Positions 1-5,899 of a DNA stretch of 9,778 nt are shown here, one piece after another. The DNA comes from an uncultured Rikenella sp. (GTDB lineage Bacteria; Bacteroidota; Bacteroidia; Bacteroidales; Rikenellaceae). Position 1 is the first letter of the stretch; each line of letters opens with the position of its first letter. The notes beneath the pieces are model-generated. The model was not told the origin of the DNA and did not search any database. It worked only from the letters and a program-made list of their open reading frames with translations. Where the stretch lies: NCBI RefSeq assembly GCF_910579375.1, contig NZ_CAJTUJ010000068.1:1-9778 (forward strand), read 5' to 3'. Both the position numbers and the translations under genes were made by a program.

Positions 1-1
1 T

Positions 2-289
2 CCGCGCGCTGGCGGAAATCTTATTCAAACGCGAACAACGCGTTTGAATGATTTCCTTCTCCAGCAGTCGCGCGCGGGTCGAGCTTTGTCCCGCCTCGAA
101 CTGTTCCTTTTGGCTTCGCGTTGCCTTCGGCTTCCTCGTGCTGCCTCGGCAAATCCCGCAAGCGGTCTCTGCTCTCGGTACGCTACTCGGTTCCTCCTCG
201 CCGCTCGGCAATTTGCAAACTGCGTTTGCATTGCTCTCGCTGGCAGCGTCGGTTGTGAACAAAAAGAACAAAAAAACTTTAGAGCGCAT
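2..289 (-). CDS. Partial open frame, hypothetical, runs off left edge
   Basis: On the minus strand an ATG at 289-287 opens a frame with no stop for 96 codons, as far as the window reaches. An in-frame TAG lies five codons upstream, so this is the first usable ATG. The product would begin MRSKVFLFFLFTTDAAS, which looks like a short export signal: two basic residues, a run of V/F/L, then small residues. After that it is polar and charged, with Cys25, a CGIC pair at Cys44/Cys47, and Cys85. No family is recognised. The start codon sits in the arm of the hairpin at 286-302. The ORF may simply be an open frame inside a repeated non-coding element, because two other frames here are also long. Its order after lipB (104 bases from the lipB stop, same strand) would allow read-through transcription. 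Confidence 0.3.
   Translation of the reverse strand, partial: MRSKVFLFFLFTTDAASESNANAVCKLPSGEEEPSSVPRAETACGICRGSTRKPKATRSQKEQFEAGQSSTRARLLEKEIIQTRCSRLNKISASAR
14..56. repeat. Long imperfect inverted repeat (hairpin)
   Basis: The arms ATTCAAACGCG (23-33) and CGCGTTTGAAT (39-49) pair perfectly around the 5-base loop AACAA. Seven further pairs, GGAAATC (14-20) with GATTTCC (50-56), extend the stem, with a 2-base TT bulge on the left. Weaker outer pairing (GCTGG near 9-13 with CCAGC at 61-65) suggests the structure reaches further and may be clipped by the window edge. There is no U-tract, so it is not a standard intrinsic terminator. It lies inside the open frame on the minus strand. Confidence 0.6.
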
Positions 290-302
290 CCCTACGGGAT
301 GC
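268..302 (-). terminator. Possible terminator hairpin for lipA-lipB
   Basis: GCATCCC (286-292) and GGGATGC (296-302) form a perfect 7-bp stem with a 3-base loop. Read on the minus strand, the direction of lipA-lipB transcription, the stem is followed after nine bases by a run of seven T (276-270). It lies about 90 bases past the lipB stop. The gap between stem and T-run is longer than in a classic intrinsic terminator, and the same hairpin contains the ATG of the downstream open frame, so the terminator call is tentative. Confidence 0.35.
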
Positions 303-392
303 TATGGCCGGGTCTACCCCCAGAATCCCCAAAAGCATCGCTACAGCCGCCTATAAGCAAAAGCCGCCCGCAACAATTAAGCAACCCCTACT

Positions 393-1091
393 CTATCGCG
401 AGCCGCCGAACAGTCGCATAAAATGGCCGACATACACCCGCTTTACCTCCGCCAGCGTCGGCACCGGACATCCCGTCCCTGCCAACTCCGCCGCCAGCGA
501 AGTCACCCCTTTGTCCCTAAAGCCGCAAGGGTGGATATAGTCGAAATATTTCAAATCGGTCGTCACATTCAGGGCAAAACCGTGCATCGTCACATACCGC
601 GATGCCCGCACCCCGATCGCACAAATCTTCCGTTCCGGCCGCCCACCCGCCGCAGGAAGCCACACCCCCGTCGCATGCGGAACCCGACACCCCTCGACCC
701 CCCACTCCGCAATCGTCGCGATCACACTCTCCTCCAACCGGTCTATATACTCCCGAAGCCCCAGCCCATGCCCGCCGCCGATCGTCGACAGGTCCAAAAT
801 CGGATACCCCACCAACTGACCGTATCCGTGGTACGTAATATCTCCGCCCCGATCGATCCGGTAGTACGTCGCCCCGATCGAACGCAAAAACGCCTCGCTC
901 ACCAGCAGGTTATTCTCCCGCCCGCTCTTCCCCAGCGTATAGACGTGCGGATGCTCGCACAACATCAGCACCCCCCGCGCTCCGTCCGCCGGCCCCTCCG
1001 TCACACGCCCCAGCAGGTCGTCGAAAAAGCTCCGCTGCCGCTCCCACGCCGTCCCGTAATCGATCACCCCTTCGTCCCGTACCTCGATCAT
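393..1091 (-). CDS. lipB: Octanoyl-[acyl carrier protein]:protein N-octanoyltransferase LipB
   Basis: LipB moves octanoate from acyl carrier protein onto the lysine of lipoyl domains, the first step of endogenous lipoate assembly in the cytoplasm. The 232-residue product has the family landmarks in order: CEHPHVYTLGKSG (45-57), RGGDITYHGYGQ (81-92), KICAIGVR with the expected catalytic Lys155, MHGFALNV (169-176) and IHPCGFRDKGVTSL with the acyl-carrying Cys189. The length is normal. The ATG at 1091 overlaps the lipA stop as ATGA, which fixes this start and implies translational coupling. A much longer upstream extension of the frame is antisense-like shadow over lipA. One oddity: the usual HGPGQ reads HGYGQ, with Tyr90 in place of Pro. 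Confidence 0.95.
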   Translation of the reverse strand: MIEVRDEGVIDYGTAWERQRSFFDDLLGRVTEGPADGARGVLMLCEHPHVYTLGKSGRENNLLVSEAFLRSIGATYYRIDRGGDITYHGYGQLVGYPILDLSTIGGGHGLGLREYIDRLEESVIATIAEWGVEGCRVPHATGVWLPAAGGRPERKICAIGVRASRYVTMHGFALNVTTDLKYFDYIHPCGFRDKGVTSLAAELAGTGCPVPTLAEVKRVYVGHFMRLFGGSR

Positions 1092-2017
1092 CCCTTCTGC
1101 GCGGTTAAAGTATTCAACGGTCGGGACACCTTCGGCGCCAACCGATCCGCCATATAAGAAGAACGGACGAGCGGCCCGCTCTCCGTATGAACGATCCCCC
1201 GCTCCACCGCCGCCGCCGCGTAGCGGGCAAAGAGATCCGGATGGACATATTCCGCCACCGGATAATGCCGCGAGGTCGGTTGCAGATACTGCCCGATCGT
1301 CATCCGCCGCACCCCCGCCGCCGCCAGGTCGTCCAACGCGCCGAGCACCTCGTCGCACGTTTCGCCCAAGCCCACCATCAGCGCGCTCTTGGCCAGATCG
1401 TCCCGTCCGAGAGCCGCCCCGCGGGCCGCGATGTGCCGAAGTACCTGTAAAGATGTGTCGTAAGAAGCCCGGCGGTCGCGCACCGTCGGCGTCAGCCGGG
1501 CCGTGGTTTCGAGATTGTGCCCCACGATATCCGCTCCGGCGTCCAGAACGACGTCGAGCAGGCCCGTATCGCCCGAAAAATCGGGAATCAAAAGTTCGAT
1601 GGTCGTATTCGGATTGAGCGCGCGAATCGCCCGCACCGTCTCGGCCCAATGCGCCGCCCCTCCGTCCGGAAGGTCGTCGCGATCGACCGACGTAATCACC
1701 GCATGGCGCAGCTCCATCAGCTGCACCGACCGGGCGATCCGTTGCGGTTCCGCCGGGTCGAGCGGCGCCGGAGAGGCCGACGACTTGGTGGCACAGAACC
1801 GGCAGGCGCGCGTACACACGTCGCCTCCGATCATAAACGTAGCGGTTCCCCTGCTCCAGCAGGTCGAGATGTTGGGACACCGGCCGCTGGAACAGATGGT
1901 ATGTAGATCGTGCCGCCGCACGAGTGCAGCGACAGCGGCATAACGCGGATCGTTATGAAGCTTTATTTTCAGCCATTCCGGTTTGTGCGTGCCGACTTTC
2001 TCATGCGTGCAAGGCAT
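1088..2017 (-). CDS. lipA: Lipoyl synthase LipA
   Basis: This radical SAM enzyme inserts two sulfurs into protein-bound octanoyl groups to give lipoyl cofactors, completing the LipB pathway. The 309-residue product shows the auxiliary-cluster motif CX4CX5C (Cys42, Cys47, Cys53, in CSSGRCPNISTC), the radical SAM motif CX3CX2C (Cys68, Cys72, Cys75), VITSVDRDDLPDGG (108-120), MVGLGET (214-220) and the C-terminal RSSY (285-288), whose serine binds the auxiliary cluster. All key residues are present and the length is typical. The start at 2017 gives an N-terminus leading into KPEWLKIK, as expected for the family. An ATG 16 bases upstream (minus strand) is out of frame and meets a stop at once. It is first in the lipA-lipB operon. 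Confidence 0.97.
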   Translation of the reverse strand: MPCTHEKVGTHKPEWLKIKLHNDPRYAAVAALVRRHDLHTICSSGRCPNISTCWSRGTATFMIGGDVCTRACRFCATKSSASPAPLDPAEPQRIARSVQLMELRHAVITSVDRDDLPDGGAAHWAETVRAIRALNPNTTIELLIPDFSGDTGLLDVVLDAGADIVGHNLETTARLTPTVRDRRASYDTSLQVLRHIAARGAALGRDDLAKSALMVGLGETCDEVLGALDDLAAAGVRRMTIGQYLQPTSRHYPVAEYVHPDLFARYAAAAVERGIVHTESGPLVRSSYMADRLAPKVSRPLNTLTAQKG

Positions 2018-2041
2018 TAGCGATTTTTCATTTTTCAGAAT

Positions 2042-2054
2042 GTTACAAAGTAAC
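2042..2054 (-). promoter_or_regulatory. Possible lipA promoter -7 box / small palindrome
   Basis: On the minus strand TTACTTTG (2053-2046) matches five of the six fixed positions of the Bacteroidetes -7 consensus TAnnTTTG. A start of transcription some 7-10 bases further on would leave a leader of about 20-30 bases before the lipA ATG. The same bases form a small palindrome, GTTAC-AAA-GTAAC, which could be an operator or coincidence. No convincing -33 TTTG is seen. Confidence 0.3.
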
Positions 2055-2236
2055 GAAAAATCCTCCGAAATTCCGAACCCCGATCCGGAATTCCTCCCTC
2101 TTCCGTCGCTATCCGTCCGTGCCGAAAAGCCACCCGGACGATCCGTTTCAGCCTCCCGAATCGCCCGAAAATAATCCGGAATAGCCTAATTATAACATAA
2201 TACACGTTCACTAAAATATCCGAACCGAAAACTCCA

Positions 2237-2244
2237 TATCTTTC
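2237..2244 (+). promoter_or_regulatory. Possible -7 box for the barrel gene
   Basis: TATCTTTC matches five of six fixed positions of the Bacteroidetes consensus TAnnTTTG, differing only in the last base. It ends just 5 bases before the proposed TTG start at 2250. If it is the real promoter, the mRNA would be leaderless or nearly so, or the true start lies further in. Compare the asnA promoter, where 33 bases separate box and ATG. Confidence 0.25.
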
Positions 2245-2249
2245 GATGT

Positions 2250-4739
2250 TTGCCACCCACAACCACATACCCGACCGTCCGACAGAAACGCCCCGACTCT
2301 CCGACGAGGCGGCACGGAGCGATTCCGGCCCTTTGTCTGCTCTTTTTCGGGCTGCCCGCCGCCGCACAGACCGGACTGCCGCCCGCCGCCGATTCGGTGA
2401 CCTGGCGGCTCGACGCCGCCGAAAATCCGTTCGGATTCGCTCCGCTGCACGCCTACGACGACTATTGGGATCAGACCGTCGATTTCGGGTTCGGTTTCCT
2501 GCGCTACAAACCCCGCGGATACGACAACCGCTACCGGATGTTCCGCGCAAACGGCCTCTCCCTCGCCGAATGGGAAGAGGGGACGCCGGCCTGGAGCGCC
2601 GTCTACGGGCTCAACGACGTCGGCACCCGGAGCCACGCGGGCTTCGATGCCACCGGGCGGACGGAAGAACGGCAAATGCTCGCCTGGCAACAGACGCGCG
2701 GCGGACGAGTCGCCCTCTCGACTTCGAACCGCACCTACACGCTGCGCGGCTCGGCGGGCTATCGCTCCGGCGAGAACGCCCGCAACGGCTGGAGCTACTC
2801 CCTCTTCGCCGGACGGACGTGGGCGGGCGACGGAGGAGGATCGTACACGGTCGAGGGGACGTGGAACGACAGCTGGGCCGTTTTCGGATCGGTCTCGAAA
2901 CGGTTCGGCGGAGACCGGCACCGGATCGCCCTGACCGCCTGGTATGCACCGAACCGGCGGGCACTAGCCTCCGCCTCGACCGAAGAGGCTTTCGACCTGA
3001 CCGGCAACCGCCTCTATAACCCCGCATGGGGCCGGTGGAACGGCACGCGACGGTCGGCCCGCATCCGAAGCGCCGCCGAGCCGATCGCGATGCTGAATTA
3101 CGCCTACGATTCGGGCGACGCACTGCGGATCGCCGCCACGGCAGGCGTGCGGTTCGGCCGGTCGGCATTCTCGGGGCTCGACTGGTACGACGCGCCGAAT
3201 CCCCATCCGGACTACTACCGCTACCTGCCGAGCTTCTACCCGGAGGGGAGCGCCGAACGGAAACTGGCCGACGAACGATGGCGCACGGACGAGTCCACGC
3301 GTCAGATCGACTGGGCGGCTCTCGCGGCACAAAATCGGGACGACAGCCCGAGGGCGCACTACATCGTGGCGAGCCGGATGCGCGACTACCGGGAGTTCGC
3401 GCTGCACGTCACCGCCGACTGGCGACCCGACACCCGCACCCGCTGGCAGGGAGGATTCGAATGCGCTGCTGCGGACAACCTGCACTTCAAACGACTGGAC
3501 GACCTGCTGGGCGGCGGCTACTGGTTGGACGTGGACGTCTTCGCCGAGAATCCGGAAGACGCGCCCAACGGCACCCAAAACGACATGCGCTATCCGAACC
3601 GGGAGGTGCGCGAAGGCGACACGTTCGGATACAAATACTCGATGCAGGGTCTCCAGCCTCGCATGTGGGCCCGCTTTTCGAGACGGTGGAGGCAGTGGGA
3701 CTTCGAAGCGGCGGGGTCGGTCGGCGCGATGGCCTTCCGCCGCTTCGGCTACTACGACAAACAGAACTTCCCGGGCAACGAGTCGTTCGGCTGGTCGAAG
3801 TGGTCGACCCATCCCGAGTGGCTCGTGCAGGGAGGAGCGGGCTACAACCGGGGCGGGAGGCTGCGCGTCGGGTTCCGGTTCACGGCCCGGAGCCTCGCTC
3901 CGACGCCCCGCCGGGCTTTTATCTCGCCCGAGTACCGCAACGCCCTCGTGCCGGGGCTGAAGAACGAACAGATGCTGGAAGCGGAGCTTCGGGCGGACTA
4001 CCGGACACCGCTTCTCCGGATCCATGCGGCGCTCTTCGCCGCGACGGTGCGCAACCGGACGGAGGTGCGGCGGTTCTACAACGACCTGACCCACTTTTTC
4101 TGCAACTACCCGATGACGGGGATCGACACGCGCCACATCGGCGCGGAGCTGTCGGCCGAAATCCGGCTGGGGCCCCGGTTGCAGCTGAAGGCGGCCGCAG
4201 CGGTGACCGACTGCCGCTACACATCGAACCCGCAGGCGACGGTGATCCGCGAAAGCACCGGCGAACCGATCGCGACCGAGACGGTCTACTACCGCGGGCT
4301 GCACACGGCCACAGGGCCCCAGACGATCGGCGCGCTGGAGCTGGAATACGCTCCGCGGGGCTGGGTGTTCACCGCGACACTGAAGGGGTGGGCGGGCAAC
4401 TACATCTCGCCGACGCCGCTCCGGCGCAGCGAGGCGGCTGTGGAGCGGTGGAAATACACGCCCGAGGCACGCGCCATAGCCGCCGAGCAGGAGAATCTCG
4501 GCGGCGGGGCGACCATCGACCTCTTCATCGGAAAAACCATCTATTTCGGAGCCCGGCACCGGCTGGGGTTCTATGCCGGCATCGACAACCTGCTGAACCG
4601 CCGCACGATCCGGGCCAGCGGCTACGAATCGTCGCGACTGTACCGAAAAACCCAAAAGGAGGTCTACCTGCCGCTGGCCTCGAAATACTACTACGCCCGG
4701 GGTATCACCTTCTTCGCCACCGCCTCCTACCGATTCTAA
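2250..4739 (+). CDS. TonB-dependent-receptor-like outer membrane beta-barrel protein
   Basis: The 829-residue product is a predicted outer-membrane barrel. A basic N-region (RQKRPDSPTRRHG) and hydrophobic stretch IPALCLLFFGLPAAA end in AAA|Q (39/40), a plausible signal peptidase site. A plug-like remnant follows, with RGYDNRYRMFRANG at 89-102 and YGLNDV at 119-124, echoing the RGYDxxY...NG and GLND signatures of Bacteroidetes TonB-dependent receptors. The rest is alternating barrel strands rich in aromatic residues, ending ...ASYRF with a terminal Phe. The plug region starts early: the carboxypeptidase-like N-terminal domain common in these receptors is absent and I see no TonB box. The substrate is unknown. 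The start is TTG at 2250, because no in-frame ATG precedes the signal peptide. The gene is divergent from lipAB and probably transcribed alone, as asnA has its own promoter. Confidence 0.82.
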   Translation: MPPTTTYPTVRQKRPDSPTRRHGAIPALCLLFFGLPAAAQTGLPPAADSVTWRLDAAENPFGFAPLHAYDDYWDQTVDFGFGFLRYKPRGYDNRYRMFRANGLSLAEWEEGTPAWSAVYGLNDVGTRSHAGFDATGRTEERQMLAWQQTRGGRVALSTSNRTYTLRGSAGYRSGENARNGWSYSLFAGRTWAGDGGGSYTVEGTWNDSWAVFGSVSKRFGGDRHRIALTAWYAPNRRALASASTEEAFDLTGNRLYNPAWGRWNGTRRSARIRSAAEPIAMLNYAYDSGDALRIAATAGVRFGRSAFSGLDWYDAPNPHPDYYRYLPSFYPEGSAERKLADERWRTDESTRQIDWAALAAQNRDDSPRAHYIVASRMRDYREFALHVTADWRPDTRTRWQGGFECAAADNLHFKRLDDLLGGGYWLDVDVFAENPEDAPNGTQNDMRYPNREVREGDTFGYKYSMQGLQPRMWARFSRRWRQWDFEAAGSVGAMAFRRFGYYDKQNFPGNESFGWSKWSTHPEWLVQGGAGYNRGGRLRVGFRFTARSLAPTPRRAFISPEYRNALVPGLKNEQMLEAELRADYRTPLLRIHAALFAATVRNRTEVRRFYNDLTHFFCNYPMTGIDTRHIGAELSAEIRLGPRLQLKAAAAVTDCRYTSNPQATVIRESTGEPIATETVYYRGLHTATGPQTIGALELEYAPRGWVFTATLKGWAGNYISPTPLRRSEAAVERWKYTPEARAIAAEQENLGGGATIDLFIGKTIYFGARHRLGFYAGIDNLLNRRTIRASGYESSRLYRKTQKEVYLPLASKYYYARGITFFATASYRF

Positions 4740-4785
4740 CGCAAGAAAGCACACCCGGAACCGTACCATTCGGCGAAAATTTTCC

Positions 4786-4793
4786 TATCTTTG
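4786..4793 (+). promoter_or_regulatory. asnA promoter -7 box
   Basis: TATCTTTG is an exact match to the Bacteroidetes -7 consensus TAnnTTTG. It lies 33 bases before the asnA ATG, leaving a leader of roughly 25 bases, and 46 bases after the barrel-gene stop. A clear -33 TTTG is not present. The box argues for transcription of asnA, and perhaps the three genes behind it, separately from the barrel gene. Confidence 0.6.
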
Positions 4794-4826
4794 TCGCTTC
4801 AGAATCTTTCTTTTAAAACCTCTTCC

Positions 4827-5861
4827 ATGGCACTGACGATTCCCCCCTATTATCGCGCGAGTCTGAACGGGAACAGCATGGAGAGTGCCATCCGGCTGCT
4901 CAAGGAAAAATTTCAGGAGTGTTTATCGAAAAAACTGGGACTGCGACGCGTAACCGCGCCGCTCTTTGTTTTGTCCGGCACCGGCATCAACGACGACCTC
5001 AACGGGTCGGAACGGGCCGTGTCGTTCCCCATCCGGGACATGGGCGACCGCAGGGCCGAGGTGGTACACTCGCTGGCAAAATGGAAACGGATGAAACTGG
5101 CCCAGTACCGCATTGCGCCGGGGTACGGCCTCTACACCGACATGAACGCCATCCGGGCCGACGAGGAGCTGGACAACCTCCACTCGCTCTATGTCGACCA
5201 GTGGGACTGGGAACGGACGATGCGGGCTGAAGAGCGCAACCTCGCTTACCTGAAAGGGGTGGTGCGAGACATTTACGACGTCCTTCGGGAGGTCGAGGCG
5301 GCTACTTATGAACGGTTCCCGCACATCACGCCGGTTTTGCCGGACGAGATCACCTTCATTCAGGCCGAAGAGCTCCTGCGACGGTATCCGGGCCTCACGC
5401 CCAAGGAGCGCGAGCGGGAGGCGGCCAAGGAGTACGGGGCGATCTTCATCATCGGCATCGGCGGACGGTTGTCGGACGGCACGAAGCACGACGGACGGGC
5501 GCCGGACTACGACGACTGGAGCACGGTCAACGAAGCGGGCCATGCGGGGCTCAACGGAGACATCGTGCTGTGGAATCCGGTGCTCGAGGTGCCTTTCGAA
5601 CTCTCGTCGATGGGAATCCGGGTCGATGCGGCGGCGCTGAAGCGGCAGCTGGAAGAGGCGGGATGTCCGGAGCGGGCCGGGCTGGAGTTCCACCGGGCGC
5701 TGCTCGACGGCGAACTCCCCCTGTCGATCGGCGGCGGGATCGGCCAATCGCGCCTCTGCATGTTCCTGCTGCGGTGCGCCCATGTCGGCGAAGTCCAGGC
5801 CTCGGTCTGGCCGGACGAGATGCGCGAGGCGTGCCTCCGGGCGGGAATCGAACTCAAATAA
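4827..5861 (+). CDS. asnA: Aspartate--ammonia ligase AsnA
   Basis: AsnA makes asparagine from aspartate, ammonia and ATP, releasing AMP and pyrophosphate; unlike AsnB it does not use glutamine. The 344-residue product resembles class II aminoacyl-tRNA synthetase folds and carries the family blocks SGTGINDDLNGSERAVSF (50-67), LAKWKR (83-88), LYTDMNAIR (102-110), YVDQWDWE (122-129), HDGRAPDYDDW (221-231), ELSSMGIRVD (258-267) and IGGGIGQSRLCM (301-312). The length is close to the family norm of about 330. The frame extends upstream to a TTG at 4791, but that codon overlaps the -7 promoter box, so the ATG at 4827 is chosen. It lies 38 bases ahead of glnN, another ammonia-fixing gene, and is likely cotranscribed with it. 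Confidence 0.97.
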   Translation: MALTIPPYYRASLNGNSMESAIRLLKEKFQECLSKKLGLRRVTAPLFVLSGTGINDDLNGSERAVSFPIRDMGDRRAEVVHSLAKWKRMKLAQYRIAPGYGLYTDMNAIRADEELDNLHSLYVDQWDWERTMRAEERNLAYLKGVVRDIYDVLREVEAATYERFPHITPVLPDEITFIQAEELLRRYPGLTPKEREREAAKEYGAIFIIGIGGRLSDGTKHDGRAPDYDDWSTVNEAGHAGLNGDIVLWNPVLEVPFELSSMGIRVDAAALKRQLEEAGCPERAGLEFHRALLDGELPLSIGGGIGQSRLCMFLLRCAHVGEVQASVWPDEMREACLRAGIELK

Positions 5862-5899
5862 CCATTCACGGAACCTAACCATTTACCCTGTTTAATACT

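Larger units (their letters stand above)
1..345. repeat. Candidate dispersed intergenic repeat, cut by left edge
   Basis: This stretch differs in texture from the genes around it. It is rich in short CTCGG/CTTCG words and holds three separate inverted repeats (14-56, 208-234, 286-302) plus A-runs at 261-276. The hairpin at 208-234 pairs TGCAAAC with GTTTGCA around a 3-base loop and extends with a bulge. I have an unverified impression of having seen this kind of sequence many times between genes in Alistipes-like genomes, which suggests a multi-copy element rather than a unique locus. The right boundary is a guess. From about 345 to the lipB stop at 393 I see nothing distinctive. Confidence 0.35.
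2018..2249. other. Divergent intergenic region between lipA and the barrel gene
   Basis: The region carries the upstream sequences of two genes transcribed away from each other. Around 2185-2222 the composition turns AT-rich (TAATTATAACATAATAC and neighbours), unlike the surrounding coding DNA, as expected for promoter DNA. I see no convincing gene, RNA or riboswitch here. The open frames crossing it are low-complexity shadows. Confidence 0.5.

Noticed and set aside
1092..1880. Longer lipB frame extending over lipA
   Set aside because: The extra 263 residues are Arg/Gly-rich shadow of lipA; the ATG at 1091 gives a normal LipB.
2334..2336. Cys29 in the barrel signal region as a lipoprotein site
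   Set aside because: The residues before it (P-A-L) do not fit a lipobox, which needs a small residue just before Cys; AAA|Q further on is a better cleavage site.
2964..4769. Antisense open frame of 601 codons over the barrel gene
   Set aside because: It is a GC-codon shadow: Arg/Pro/Val-rich without domains, lying opposite a gene with signal peptide, plug motif and terminal Phe.
3026..4816. Plus-strand open frame of 596 codons in another frame of the barrel gene
   Set aside because: Arg/Gly-rich low-complexity translation with no domain; it overlaps the supported gene almost fully.
4791..4829. TTG at 4791 as the asnA start
   Set aside because: The codon overlaps the -7 promoter box and adds 12 residues not expected in the family; the ATG at 4827 gives a normal N-terminus.
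4923..5882. Antisense open frame of 319 codons over asnA
   Set aside because: asnA has every family motif in the plus frame; the antisense product has no recognisable features.
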